A stretch of 64,000 nucleotides of DNA from an uncultured Clostridia bacterium (GTDB taxonomy: Bacteria > Bacillota > Clostridia > Christensenellales > Borkfalkiaceae). Each line of letters begins with the position of its first letter. The first letter of the stretch is position 1. Made by a program: the position numbers and the translations under genes. Shown here piece after piece: positions 15,266 to 23,764 of the stretch. The notes beneath the pieces are model-generated. The model saw only the letters and a program-made list of their open reading frames with translations, was not told the DNA's origin and made no database searches. The DNA lies in the NCBI GenBank assembly GCA_945949395.1, contig CAMFEK010000001.1, forward strand, positions 156,780 to 220,779, given 5' to 3'.

Positions 15266-15466
15266 TTACTTTTCCAAGCCGAATAAAAGATTCGGCTCGA
15301 TCTGAAATTTTTCGTAGAGGAGCAGAATGCTGTCGTACCCCGGTTTCTTTTTGCCGAGCAGCCATTGACTGACGGTCGTCTGATTCACGCCGAGGCAATC
15401 GGCAAATTTTTGTTGGCTTAAGTTGTTCTCCGCCATCACCTGGCGCAATACATCGATATACGGCAT
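15266..15466 (-). CDS. Small XRE-family DNA-binding protein
   Basis: A 66-residue protein that is almost entirely one helix-turn-helix: NNLSQQKFADCLGVNQTTVSQWLLGKKKPGYDSI. Proteins of this size act as dimeric repressors or as antitoxin-like regulators. ATG 15466 is used here; an in-frame TTG at 15472 is also possible. No ribosome binding site is present. A TATACT box lies exactly 6 nt before the ATG, suggesting a leaderless message, although its -35 is poor. The region just upstream has two copies of a palindromic motif and an opposite-strand promoter, so control of itself and of that promoter is a reasonable inference. Confidence 0.82.
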   Translation of the reverse strand: MPYIDVLRQVMAENNLSQQKFADCLGVNQTTVSQWLLGKKKPGYDSILLLYEKFQIEPNLLFGLEK

Positions 15467-15487
15467 ACCCAAAGTATATGCCGTTTT

Positions 15488-15528
15488 AGGTCAAAAGTCT
15501 TGACATAGGTCAAAAGACCTGATATAAT
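15488..15528 (+). promoter_or_regulatory. Consensus promoter with twin palindromic operators
   Basis: TTGACA (15500-15505), 17-bp spacer, TATAAT (15523-15528) on the plus strand. AGGTCAAAAGTCT (15488-15500) and AGGTCAAAAGACCT (15507-15520) are 19 bp apart, about two helical turns. The second is a perfect AGGTC-AAAA-GACCT palindrome inside the spacer; the first abuts the -35. A repressor bound there would block this promoter. Confidence 0.72.
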
Positions 15529-15534
15529 AAACGT

Positions 15535-15609
15535 GATCAAACGTCATATTTCCCTGCAAATGACAAGGGAATCCCCGTCCGCTCGGCAGAGCGGACGGGG
15601 AATTTTTTT
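15535..15609 (+). ncRNA. Candidate small RNA, about 75 nt
   Basis: The promoter at 15500-15528 should start transcription near 15535. A strong terminator (CCCCGTCCGCTC / GAGCGGACGGGG, then seven T) ends at 15609. There is no open reading frame with a ribosome binding site between them. A second small hairpin, TTCCCT / AGGGAA (15550-15555 / 15566-15571), precedes the terminator. The 3' end touches the stop codon of leuB on the other strand, so overlap with leuB mRNA is limited to a few bases. A bare terminator with a chance promoter is the alternative. Confidence 0.5.
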
Positions 15610-16696
15610 ACGCAATATTTTCCACGATGAGCTTTCTCATCTCGCTGCCCGAAACCTTTTTCATGCCCTCGGAGTAGATATCGGCGGTGCGGTAGCCCAT
15701 ATCGAGCACTTTCTCCACGGCGCTCTCCAGCGCTTTCGCCTCTTCGAATAATCCGAAGGAGTCGCGGAGCATCATGGCGCCCGCTAAAACCGTCGCGATG
15801 GGGTTGGCGAGGTCTTTGCCCGCGATATCGGGCGCGGAACCGTGAATGGGTTCGTAGAGCCCGCATTTGGTGTCGCCCAAAGAGGAGGAGGCGAGCATGC
15901 CGATGGAGCCCGTTACCATGGCGGCTTCGTCGGAGAGGATATCGCCGAAAATGTTGCTCGTCACGATCACGTCGAATTGAGAGGGATCCTTCACGAGCTG
16001 CTGCGCCGCGTTGTCCACGAGCATATCCTCCACGGTCACGTCGGGATAATCCTTCGCCACTTCGTGTACGATCTTTCTCCACAGGCGGGAGGAATCCAAC
16101 ACGTTCGCCTTGTCGATGGAAGTCACCTTTTTTCTTCTGCCCTGCGCCATTTCGCAGGCGATCTTGGCGATGCGGGTGATCTCCTTCACGGAGTACTGTT
16201 CCTTATCCCACGCGTAGTAGCCGTATTCGGGATCGGTGCCGTTGCCGCGTTCGCCGAAGTAGATGCCGCCCGTCAGCTCCCGCACGATCACGAGGTCGAT
16301 GCCCTTTTCGGAGATATCCTTGCGCAGGGGGGAGGCGGAGGAGAGCGCGCTCCAAAGTTTCGCGGGGCGAATGTTGGAGTAGAGGTTCATCGCCTTGCGA
16401 ATGGCGAGCAGTCCCGCCTCGGGGCGCTTGTTGCCGGGCAGGGATGCCACGAAGGGATCGTTCACCGCGCCGCCCACCGCGCCGAGCAAAACGGAGTCGG
16501 AGGCGAGGCACTTTTTCACCGTTTCTTCGGGCAGGGGTTCGCCCGTTTCCTTGATGGCGCAAAGCCCCATCAGGCAATGTTCAAATTCAAATTCGTGTCC
16601 GTAGAGGGCGGCTACCTTTTGGAGCGCCTCCACGGCGGCGTCGGTAATTTCGGGCCCGATGCCGTCGCCCGCGAGAACTACGATATGTTTTTTCAT
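15608..16696 (-). CDS. leuB: 3-Isopropylmalate dehydrogenase
   Basis: A 362-residue isocitrate/isopropylmalate dehydrogenase family enzyme, oxidising and decarboxylating 3-isopropylmalate to 2-oxoisocaproate with NAD in leucine synthesis. Visible motifs are GDGIGPEI at the N-terminus, RELTGGIYFGERG, and the metal/substrate region SNIFGDILSDEAAMVTGSIGM, then EPIHGSAPDIAGKDLANP at the nucleotide site. Length is normal. AAGGAG precedes the ATG and the gap to leuD is 13 nt, so it is the last gene of leuC-leuD-leuB. No clear minus-strand terminator follows. Confidence 0.96.
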   Translation of the reverse strand: MKKHIVVLAGDGIGPEITDAAVEALQKVAALYGHEFEFEHCLMGLCAIKETGEPLPEETVKKCLASDSVLLGAVGGAVNDPFVASLPGNKRPEAGLLAIRKAMNLYSNIRPAKLWSALSSASPLRKDISEKGIDLVIVRELTGGIYFGERGNGTDPEYGYYAWDKEQYSVKEITRIAKIACEMAQGRRKKVTSIDKANVLDSSRLWRKIVHEVAKDYPDVTVEDMLVDNAAQQLVKDPSQFDVIVTSNIFGDILSDEAAMVTGSIGMLASSSLGDTKCGLYEPIHGSAPDIAGKDLANPIATVLAGAMMLRDSFGLFEEAKALESAVEKVLDMGYRTADIYSEGMKKVSGSEMRKLIVENIA

Positions 16697-16709
16697 GATC
16701 TTTTCTCCT

Positions 16710-17204
16710 TTAGTCTTTCAGCGTCTTGCGAATGTGCTTCATCAGCCCGCCGTCGTCGATGATCTCCTGAATGAAGGGGGGGAAGGGCTCCGCCTGAAAT
16801 TTCTTGCCCGTCGATTCGTTGGTGATGACGCCCGTGGAAAGGTCGCAGCTCACGATATCGCCCGATAGAATGTTTTTTACCGCGTCGGGGCATTCCAAAA
16901 TGGGAAGACCGATATTGATGGCGTTGCGGTAGAAAATTCTCGCAAAGGAATTGGCGATGACCAGGCTCACGCCGCTCGCCTTGATGGCGATGGGCGCGTG
17001 CTCGCGGGAGGAGCCGCAACCGAAGTTGTCCTCCGCCACGATGATATCGCCCTGCCGTACCTTTTTCACGAAATCGGGGTCGATATCTTCCATGCAGTGA
17101 GCGGCAAGCTCGCTTTCGGAAGAGGTGTTCAAGTATCTTGCGGGAATGATGACGTCCGTATCGACGTCGCTCTTATATTTGAATACGTTACCTTTTACGT
17201 TCAT
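16710..17204 (-). CDS. leuD: 3-Isopropylmalate dehydratase small subunit
   Basis: A 164-residue LeuD of the short (archaeal/clostridial) type, forming with LeuC the isomerase that turns 2-isopropylmalate into 3-isopropylmalate. The swivelling-domain motif [16 protein letters not shown] and [17 protein letters not shown] are clear. AAGGAG precedes the ATG; 12 nt separate it from leuC and 13 nt from leuB. Confidence 0.95.
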   Translation of the reverse strand: MNVKGNVFKYKSDVDTDVIIPARYLNTSSESELAAHCMEDIDPDFVKKVRQGDIIVAEDNFGCGSSREHAPIAIKASGVSLVIANSFARIFYRNAINIGLPILECPDAVKNILSGDIVSCDLSTGVITNESTGKKFQAEPFPPFIQEIIDDGGLMKHIRKTLKD

Positions 17205-17216
17205 GATGTTTTCTCC

Positions 17217-18476
17217 TTAAAGCATATCCGGCGTTGCAATTTTACCGGCAACCGCGCTCGCCGCCGCAACGAAGGGGGAGGCGAGATAGATCTCGCTCGT
17301 CACGTGTCCCATTCTGCCCACGAAGTTGCGGTTGGTCGTGGAAACGCATCTCTCGTTTTCGGCGAGGATACCCATGTGCCCGCCGAGGCAGGGACCGCAG
17401 GTGGGGGTGGAGACGATGGCGCCCGCTTGGATAAAGATATCGACCAAGCCCTCGTGGATCGCCTGCAAATAGATGGCGTTGGTTGCGGGAATGATGATGC
17501 AACGAACGCCCTTTCTCACGTGTCGGTCTTTGAGAACGGCGGCTGCTTGCCGCAAATCGGAAATGTGACCGTTGGTGCAGGAGCCGATGACGACCTGATC
17601 GATGGCGATATCCCCCCATTCGGAAGGCTTTTTCGTGTTTTCGGGGAGGTGGGGGAAGGATACGGTGGGTTCGAGCGTGGAGAGGTCCACTTCGATCTCC
17701 CGTTCGTATTCGGCGTCGGGATCGGCGGCAAAGATCACGGGCTTGCGCTTGAATCTGCCCGCCATGTAGTTCATGGTGACCTCGTCTACGGGGAAAATGC
17801 CGTTTTTCGCGCCCGCCTCGATCGCCATGTTGCAGATGGAGAATCTGTCGTCGATGGAGAGGTGCTGTACGCCGTCGCCCGTAAATTCCATGGATTTGTA
17901 GAGCGCGCCGTCCACGCCGATGAGCCCGATCACGTGCAAAATGACGTCCTTGCCCGTAATGTATTTGGCGGGCTGATTTTTGAGCACGATTCGGATTGCG
18001 GAAGGAACCTTGAACCAGCACATCTGCGTCATCATGCCTGCCGCCATGTCGGTGGAGCCTACGCCCGTGGAGAAGGCGCCCAGCGCGCCGTAGGTGCAGG
18101 TGTGGCTGTCCGCGCCGATCACCAGATCGCCCGCGCCGACCAAGCCCTGTTCGGGCAGGAGCGCGTGTTCGATGCCCATCTGACCGACGTCAAAGAAGTG
18201 TTCGATGTTTTGCGCGGCGGCAAATTCTCTCGTGGCTTTGCATTGCTGCGCCGCCTTGATGTCCTTGTTGGGGGTAAAATGATCCATGACGAGGGCGATC
18301 TTATCGCGGCAAGCCACGCAGGAAGCGCCCGCCTTGTTAAATTCTTTGATCGCTACGGGAGCGGTAATATCGTTGGCGAGTACCATGTCGAGGCGCGCGT
18401 TGATGAGTTGCCCCGCTTTTACGCTGTCGAGCCCCGCGTGGAAAGCGAGGATCTTTTGAGACATCGTCATTCCCAT
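17217..18476 (-). CDS. leuC: 3-Isopropylmalate dehydratase large subunit
   Basis: A 419-residue aconitase-family protein of the short LeuC type. The [4Fe-4S] ligands are in VIGSCTNG and PTCGPCLGG, and [21 protein letters not shown] is a substrate-site motif. It works with LeuD in the second step specific to leucine. I use the first ATG after AAGGAG (18476); two more Met follow at positions 3 and 5. It is first in its operon and has its own promoter, separate from the T-box-controlled ilv genes upstream. Confidence 0.95.
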   Translation of the reverse strand: MGMTMSQKILAFHAGLDSVKAGQLINARLDMVLANDITAPVAIKEFNKAGASCVACRDKIALVMDHFTPNKDIKAAQQCKATREFAAAQNIEHFFDVGQMGIEHALLPEQGLVGAGDLVIGADSHTCTYGALGAFSTGVGSTDMAAGMMTQMCWFKVPSAIRIVLKNQPAKYITGKDVILHVIGLIGVDGALYKSMEFTGDGVQHLSIDDRFSICNMAIEAGAKNGIFPVDEVTMNYMAGRFKRKPVIFAADPDAEYEREIEVDLSTLEPTVSFPHLPENTKKPSEWGDIAIDQVVIGSCTNGHISDLRQAAAVLKDRHVRKGVRCIIIPATNAIYLQAIHEGLVDIFIQAGAIVSTPTCGPCLGGHMGILAENERCVSTTNRNFVGRMGHVTSEIYLASPFVAAASAVAGKIATPDML

Positions 18477-18516
18477 ATCTGAAATTCTCCTTTTATGATG
18501 AATAAATATTGATTTT

Positions 18517-18545
18517 ATTATAGCACGATTCCCCACTCTTGTAAA
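18517..18545 (-). promoter_or_regulatory. Promoter of leuCDB
   Basis: TTTACA (18545-18540), 17-bp spacer, TATAAT (18522-18517) on the minus strand. The leader before leuC is only about 35 nt, with no T-box, so leucine control of this operon is not visible here. Confidence 0.82.
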
Positions 18546-18565
18546 ATAAAAATGCGGAATTTTTT

Positions 18566-18594
18566 CAAAAAGCTCCGCGCCGACGGGCGCGGAG
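18566..18594 (-). terminator. Terminator after the DUF3267 peptidase gene
   Basis: CTCCGCGCC / GGCGCGGAG hairpin followed by CTTTTTG on the minus strand, separating the peptidase gene from leuCDB. Confidence 0.75.
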
Positions 18595-18605
18595 TTTGGG
18601 AAAGG

Positions 18606-19220
18606 TCAATTTTTCTTGACGTAAAAGGTTTGCTTGGGACCCGTGTCGTTCATCAAAACGGTGCCGTCGTACTTGGTCAAAAGGAGGAACGCGCAGGTGA
18701 GATCGCCCACGCATCCGCCGAAATGGGCGGAAAAGAGCAGGTTGAATAGCAAACATACCGCACCGTTGTCAAATGCGAGCGCGAGCGGAAGAAAAATGAG
18801 GGAAAACAGGACGAAGGGCGCGAGCACGGCGCAAAGAGCCGTCTTTTTATTCACGTATCCGTTCGGCACGCCGCAAAAGGCGACGAATCCCGTAAATCCG
18901 AATTTGAGCTTTTGGCGGGTGAACGCCTTATATACCGCGCCGTGCGTCAGTTCGTGCAGTACCATGTAGAGGATATTCCCCGCGAGGAATATTCCGAGAA
19001 ATAAAAGCTCTTTCAGCAAAAAGGAGGAGGGCGTCTCGTCTTCCGGTCTGTTTAAGAGCGAGAGGGTCTCTTCCGACTTGATAAAAGCTAACAGGAGAAA
19101 CGCCGCGATCATCATGAGCGCGCCGAAAAGGTTCATGAGGATTACCGTCTTTTTGTCCTTCGCGTCGATGATTCTGTCTGCCGAATACCCTTCGGGCAGG
19201 GTGTCATAATAATTCTTCAT
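18606..19220 (-). CDS. Membrane metallopeptidase, DUF3267 family
   Basis: A 204-residue membrane protein with about four to five hydrophobic segments. The zinc-protease motif HELTH (residues 89-93) lies in VLHELTHGAVYKAF, and this with the following FGFTGFVAFCGVPNGYVNK matches my recollection of DUF3267 proteins, which are predicted intramembrane or membrane-bound metalloproteases of unknown target. It sits between the ilv and leu operons but has its own promoter and terminators, so no pathway link is implied. There is no ribosome binding site; TATACT lies 6 nt before the ATG. Confidence 0.85.
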   Translation of the reverse strand: MKNYYDTLPEGYSADRIIDAKDKKTVILMNLFGALMMIAAFLLLAFIKSEETLSLLNRPEDETPSSFLLKELLFLGIFLAGNILYMVLHELTHGAVYKAFTRQKLKFGFTGFVAFCGVPNGYVNKKTALCAVLAPFVLFSLIFLPLALAFDNGAVCLLFNLLFSAHFGGCVGDLTCAFLLLTKYDGTVLMNDTGPKQTFYVKKN

Positions 19221-19226
19221 GTAAAT

Positions 19227-19255
19227 AGTATATTCTTTTTGTCGAACGATGTCAA
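19227..19255 (-). promoter_or_regulatory. Promoter of the DUF3267 peptidase gene
   Basis: TTGACA (19255-19250), 17-bp spacer, TATACT (19232-19227), then exactly 6 nt to the ATG on the minus strand. The predicted transcription start is the start codon itself. Confidence 0.82.
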
Positions 19256-19260
19256 GGGGG

Positions 19261-19305
19261 AAAAAGAGTTTGCTTTCGCGTGGGGGAAAACAAACTCTTT
19301 TTTTT
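19261..19305. terminator. Terminator after ilvD, possibly two-way
   Basis: AAAAAGAGTTTG / CAAACTCTTTTT hairpin with T runs on both strands. It ends the ilvB-ilvN-ilvD transcript. Confidence 0.78.
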
Positions 19306-19335
19306 CTGTTTTTTATTTAAGGAATTGCTGAAAAT

Positions 19336-20997
19336 TTACTTTTTCCAGACCGCGCCTTCGGAGGCGGAGGTCACGAGCGAGCGATAACGCTTTAAGTATC
19401 CCGTGACGGGCTTTTCGAGGGGAACGAAGTTCTTTCTTCTCTCCGCGATCACCTCTTCGGGCACGCAGAGTTCGATCTTGCAAGCGGGGATATCGATGGA
19501 GATGATATCTCCCTCTTCCACGAGACCGATCAATCCGCCTGCCGCCGCTTCGGGGCAAACGTGACCGATCGCCGCGCCTCTCGTCGCGCCGGAGAATCTG
19601 CCGTCCGTGATGAGCGCTACGTCAGCCCCCAAACCCGCGCCGACGATGGCGGAGGTGGGGGAGAGCATCTCTCTCATACCGGGACCGCCGATGGGACCTT
19701 CGTAACGGATCACGACGACGTCGCCCTTTTGGATCTTGCCGCCGTAAATCGCCGCAATCGCGTCCTCTTCGGAATTGAACACTCTGGCGGGACCCGAATG
19801 TACGTACATTTTGGGGTCTACCGCGCTCTTTTTCACCACGGAGCCCTCTTGAGCCAAATTGCCCTTTAAGATGGCGAGTCCGCCGTAGGGGGAATACGGG
19901 TTGGTAAAGGGGCGAATGACTCTCTCGTCGGTGACCTTGGCGTTTTTGATGTTTTCGTGCATGCTCTTGCCGGAAACCGTCATCACGGAGGTATCGAGGT
20001 AGCCCGCGTCCTCCATCTGTTTCAGGACGGCGGCGATGCCGCCCGCCTCGTTGAGCTCTTCGATGTAGATCTCGCCCGCAGGCGCCAAACGGCAGATGTT
20101 GGGGATCTGCATGGAGATCTCGTTCATCGTGTCGATGGAAATTTCCTCCTTGGTGAGGTCGAGCTCGCGCGCGATGGCGAGGATGTGGAGCACCGTGTTG
20201 GAGGAGGCGCCGATGGCGCAGTCCACCTTCTCCGCGTTCTTCAAAGCTGCCGCCGTCATGATGTCGCGGGGACGGATATTCTTTTCCACGAGATTCATGA
20301 TGGCTTCGCCCGTCTCCTCCGCAAAGGAGAGGCGGCGGGAATAGGGCATGGGAATGGTCCCGTTGCCGTTGAGCGCCATGCCGAGCGCCTCGGTGATGCA
20401 GTTCATGGAGTTCGCCGTGAACATACCCGAGCAGGAGCCGCAGGAGGGGCAGGCGTTGCATTCAAAGTCGTGCAGCGTCTCCTCGTCGATCGCGCCCGCG
20501 CTGTAAGCGCCGACCTCCTCGAACATGGTGGAGAGGGAGGTCTTTTTCCCCTTCACGTGTCCTGCGAGCATGGGACCGCCCGAACAGAAAATGGAGGGGA
20601 TATTCGTTCTCGCGGCAGCCATCAGCATGCCGGGAACGATCTTGTCGCAGTTGGGAATGAATACGATGCCGTCGAAATGATGCGCTCTCGCGAGAATTTC
20701 GGCGGAGTCCGCGATGACTTCGCGGGAGGGCAGGGAGTATTTCATGCCCTCGTGTCCCATCGCAATGCCGTCGCACACGCCGATGGAAGGCACGATGACG
20801 GGCTTGCCGCCCGCGGCGGAAACGCCGTCGGCGACGCGCTTTGCGATTCTGTCGAGCATCATGTGCCCGGGAATAATTTCGCTCTGGGCGCAGATGATGC
20901 CGATGATAGGCTTTTTCATTTCGCTTTCGCTCCAGCCGAGCGCTCTTAACAGGGAGCGCTGCGGAGCCATAGCCGAGCCTTTGAAAATATTTTCCAT
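19336..20997 (-). CDS. ilvD: Dihydroxy-acid dehydratase
   Basis: A 553-residue IlvD/Edd enzyme that dehydrates 2,3-dihydroxy-isovalerate and -methylvalerate to the 2-oxo acids of valine and isoleucine. The iron-sulfur ligands are in PNCDKIVPGM and in CNACPSCGSCSGMFTANSMN, which fits the family consensus. GRFSGATRGAAIGHVCPEAA is the C-terminal signature. Length is usual. GAGGT precedes the ATG and the gap to ilvN is 11 nt. Confidence 0.97.
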   Translation of the reverse strand: MENIFKGSAMAPQRSLLRALGWSESEMKKPIIGIICAQSEIIPGHMMLDRIAKRVADGVSAAGGKPVIVPSIGVCDGIAMGHEGMKYSLPSREVIADSAEILARAHHFDGIVFIPNCDKIVPGMLMAAARTNIPSIFCSGGPMLAGHVKGKKTSLSTMFEEVGAYSAGAIDEETLHDFECNACPSCGSCSGMFTANSMNCITEALGMALNGNGTIPMPYSRRLSFAEETGEAIMNLVEKNIRPRDIMTAAALKNAEKVDCAIGASSNTVLHILAIARELDLTKEEISIDTMNEISMQIPNICRLAPAGEIYIEELNEAGGIAAVLKQMEDAGYLDTSVMTVSGKSMHENIKNAKVTDERVIRPFTNPYSPYGGLAILKGNLAQEGSVVKKSAVDPKMYVHSGPARVFNSEEDAIAAIYGGKIQKGDVVVIRYEGPIGGPGMREMLSPTSAIVGAGLGADVALITDGRFSGATRGAAIGHVCPEAAAGGLIGLVEEGDIISIDIPACKIELCVPEEVIAERRKNFVPLEKPVTGYLKRYRSLVTSASEGAVWKK

Positions 20998-21008
20998 AAT
21001 ATTACCTC

Positions 21009-21527
21009 TTAAATGCTTTCGTTGTAGTCCTGTACGTCCTTGATGCAGGCGGCGCCTCTTGAGATGGCGGTGAGACCCGTTCTCGCCATTTCCAAAATGC
21101 CGTAATCCTTCACCATGTTGATAAACCCGTCGATCTTTCCGTCCTCGCCCGTGAGTTCGATGACCATGGAACCGGGGTAAAGGTCTACGACCTTGGCGCG
21201 GAAAATCGTGCAGATCTCAAAGATTTCTCCTCTCTTTTCGGTGGGAGCCTCCAACTTGATGAGAAGAAGTTCGCGGAAGATCGCTTGCTTTTCCAGAACG
21301 TGCATGATCTTCTTCACGTCGATGAGCTTGGAGAGCTGACGGGTGAGCTGTTCTAAAATATATTCGTCGCCGTCGAGTACGATGGTCATACGGGAGAGGG
21401 CGGGGTTTTCCGTTTCGCAAACGGAAAGGGAGCTGATGTTGTAACCTCTGCGGGCAAAGAGTCCGGAAACTCTCGTCAAAACGCCCGATTTGTTGGCAAC
21501 GAGTGCGCTGATGGTGTAACGATTCAT
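21009..21527 (-). CDS. ilvN: Acetolactate synthase small (regulatory) subunit
   Basis: A 172-residue protein. The N-terminal ACT domain (ISALVANKSGVLTRVSGLFARRGYNISSLSV) binds valine in this family for feedback inhibition, and the second half is the ALS_SS C-terminal domain. It assembles with IlvB. AGGAGG precedes the ATG; the spacing to ilvB is 14 nt and to ilvD 11 nt. The long (ilvH-like) form is the usual one in Clostridia. Confidence 0.96.
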   Translation of the reverse strand: MNRYTISALVANKSGVLTRVSGLFARRGYNISSLSVCETENPALSRMTIVLDGDEYILEQLTRQLSKLIDVKKIMHVLEKQAIFRELLLIKLEAPTEKRGEIFEICTIFRAKVVDLYPGSMVIELTGEDGKIDGFINMVKDYGILEMARTGLTAISRGAACIKDVQDYNESI

Positions 21528-21541
21528 AGTTTCCTCCTTTT

Positions 21542-23191
21542 TTACATTTTCAAAACGATATTATCGTAAGTCTGACCCGGCTTGATCATGGGCAGAACGT
21601 TGTCGTCCATGGGGATTCTGCAATCCACGAGCACGGGGGACGGGGTAGAGAAGGCTTCCGTCAGAACGGGGATAATGTCCTCTTCCTTTTCGATGCGGAG
21701 TCCCTTCGCGCCGAAACTCTCGGCAAATTTCACGTAATCCGTCTTTTTCTGCAGGGTCGTCTGCGAGAAACGGTGGTTGTAGAAGATCTTCTGCCATTGC
21801 CGCACCATACCCAGCGTGCCGTTGTTCATCAACAAAATGGTGATGGGCAGGTTGTGCGTGACCGCCGTGGAGAGCTCGTTCAGATTCATGTTGAAAGAGC
21901 CGTCGCCCGTCACCATCGTCACGTGCTTTTCCGTGCCGAACGCCGCGCCGATCGCCGCGCCGAAGCCGTAACCCATCGTGCCGAGTCCCCCGCTCGTGCA
22001 GATCGTGCGGGGCTTTTCAAACGCGTAGTACTGCGCCGTCCACATCTGATGCTGACCGACGTCGGTGGCGACAACCGTGCCCTCGGGCGCGAGGTCGTGC
22101 GCCGCCTTCAAAATCTTTTCGGCAAAGGCGTTGGAACAGCTCCCGCCCTTCTCGTTTGCCTTGTACGACCGCATGGTCTCGATCCATTCGGTGTGATCCT
22201 GCGGATCGAGGAAGGGGGTGATCGCCTTGAATATCTCTTTGATGTCCGCCATGATGGAGGTCGTCGTCTTTACGTTCTTGTCGATCTCGGCGATGTCCAC
22301 GTCGAAGTGAACGACCTTTTTGCCCTTCGCGAACTGATCGCGGTTCAGGGCGACGCGGTCGGAAAAACGTGTGCCGATGGCGATGATGGTATCCGCTTCC
22401 ATGCACAGCTTTGCCGCCGTCTGCGTGCCGTGCATACCCATCATGCCGCAGAAGTATTCGTGGTCGGCGGGGAAGGCGGAAAGTCCCATCAGGGTGGAAA
22501 CGACGGGCGCGTTCAGCTTTTTCACGAATTCCTTCAGTTCGCCGAAGGCGTTGGCGGACACGACGCCGCCGCCTATCATGACGAGAGGCTTTTTCGCTGC
22601 GTTGATGATGGCGAGCGACTCCGCGGCTTTTTCCACGCTCACGGGTTTGGGAATGTGGGGTACGGGAATTTTAGGTTCGTACTCGCATTCCGCCGTCTGA
22701 ACGTTCTTCAAAATATCGATGAGGACGGGGCCCTTCTTGCCCGTGGAGGCGATGCGGAAGGCGTCGCGAACGGTGTCCGCGAGATCTTTCACGTCCTTGA
22801 CGATGTAGTTGTGCTTGGTGATGGGCATCGTGATGCCGCAGATATCCACTTCCTGGAAGGAATCTCTTCCGAGCATGGAAATGCTTACGTTGCCCGTAAT
22901 GGCGACCATGGGAATACAATCCATATAGGCGGTGGCGATGCCCGTAACGAGGTTGGTCGCCCCGGGACCGGAGGTAGCAAAGCATACGCCTACCTTCCCC
23001 GTGCTCCTCGCGTACCCGTCCGCCGCGTGCGCGGCGCCCTGTTCGTGGGAGGTGAGGACGTGGTTGATCTTGCCGTTGCGGTAAAGCGCGTCGTAAATAT
23101 CGAGCACGGTTCCGCCGGGATATCCGAATATGGTATCAACGCCCTGTTCCAACAGGCAGTTGATCAAGATGTCAGCTCCTATCATTTTCAT
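21542..23191 (-). CDS. ilvB: Acetolactate synthase large (catalytic) subunit
   Basis: A 549-residue thiamine-diphosphate enzyme that condenses pyruvate to acetolactate, or pyruvate with 2-oxobutyrate. FGYPGGTVLDIYDAL with the catalytic Glu in TSHEQGAAHAADGYAR is at the N-terminus. The TPP/Mg motif GDGSFNMNLNEL is near residue 430. SGPGATNLVTGIATAY is also present. It is the first gene of ilvB-ilvN-ilvD and is preceded by a T-box leader, so expression should rise when a branched-chain tRNA is uncharged. Confidence 0.97.
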   Translation of the reverse strand: MKMIGADILINCLLEQGVDTIFGYPGGTVLDIYDALYRNGKINHVLTSHEQGAAHAADGYARSTGKVGVCFATSGPGATNLVTGIATAYMDCIPMVAITGNVSISMLGRDSFQEVDICGITMPITKHNYIVKDVKDLADTVRDAFRIASTGKKGPVLIDILKNVQTAECEYEPKIPVPHIPKPVSVEKAAESLAIINAAKKPLVMIGGGVVSANAFGELKEFVKKLNAPVVSTLMGLSAFPADHEYFCGMMGMHGTQTAAKLCMEADTIIAIGTRFSDRVALNRDQFAKGKKVVHFDVDIAEIDKNVKTTTSIMADIKEIFKAITPFLDPQDHTEWIETMRSYKANEKGGSCSNAFAEKILKAAHDLAPEGTVVATDVGQHQMWTAQYYAFEKPRTICTSGGLGTMGYGFGAAIGAAFGTEKHVTMVTGDGSFNMNLNELSTAVTHNLPITILLMNNGTLGMVRQWQKIFYNHRFSQTTLQKKTDYVKFAESFGAKGLRIEKEEDIIPVLTEAFSTPSPVLVDCRIPMDDNVLPMIKPGQTYDNIVLKM

Positions 23192-23277
23192 TTGAGTTTC
23201 TCCTTATAGATTTTTTACTTTTTCGGGATAAATCGGTGTAAGGCAAATCGCGTCCCGTTGCGGCGCGGGATCGCCTT

Positions 23278-23574
23278 AAAAAAACGCCCCGAACCCGCTC
23301 GGCGTTGCCGGCAAGTTCAGGGCGAATAAAATCCGTGTTACCACCTGATTTCGGAAAGCTTTCTCTCTCCGCACTCTATCGGTACGGGCTTGCGCCGATA
23401 CCTTCTCCCCGCTAACGGTGGGCGTCCGTCGAATACTACTTGGGGGGACGTCTCCCCCGTTCGGTTCGCTGCTCACGGGCTACTTCTTCGAGTTTCGGTA
23501 AGAGCTTTCACCTGCCGCCCTCTCTCTGAAACGCGGAAAAATCGAATACTCCTCCCGGTCGTTGCATTGATATT
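23278..23574 (-). promoter_or_regulatory. T-box riboswitch leader of ilvB-ilvN-ilvD
   Basis: The minus-strand leader has the marks of a T-box: the AGAGAG element of stem I (23527-23522), GGTGAAAGC and GTGAGCAGCGAACC in the distal stem I region, CCGTTA further down, and the conserved antiterminator sequence AGGTGGTAACACGG (23346-23333). It ends in a strong terminator (CGCCCTGAAC.. / ..GTTCGGGGCG, then seven T) at 23278. T-boxes bind uncharged tRNA through a specifier codon and the UGGN bulge. The bulge here, UGGU, fits a discriminator A, as in Leu, Ile and Val tRNAs. I could not place the specifier codon with confidence. Confidence 0.92.
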
Positions 23575-23580
23575 AGGTCA

Positions 23581-23609
23581 ATGATAGCATATTTTTTTGC
23601 TCTTGTCAA
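23581..23609 (-). promoter_or_regulatory. Promoter of the ilvB operon
   Basis: TTGACA (23609-23604), 17-bp spacer, TATCAT (23586-23581) on the minus strand. Transcription should start near 23574, giving a leader of about 380 nt. Confidence 0.83.
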
Positions 23610-23764
23610 TAGATATCGGAAAATTTTTTTGCGTTTTTCTTCCGCTTCGGGGGGCGGAAGGGAAAAAAGCAAAAAATTCCCTTATTTTTGCGTAAAAGAA
23701 AGAAATGCCGTTTATAGATATAAAAAACGGAAAAGACGCCCGGCGAATCGGCGGGGAGGAGAAT

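Noticed and set aside
16998-18482. A 494-codon plus-strand frame opposite leuC
   Set aside because: Antisense shadow of leuC/leuD, with no recognisable domain.
21773-23209. A 478-codon plus-strand frame opposite ilvB
   Set aside because: Antisense shadow of ilvB; the residue pattern is not protein-like.
23278-23574. Reading CUC or GUC in the T-box leader as the specifier codon
   Set aside because: Several such triplets occur and I could not fold stem I well enough to pick one.
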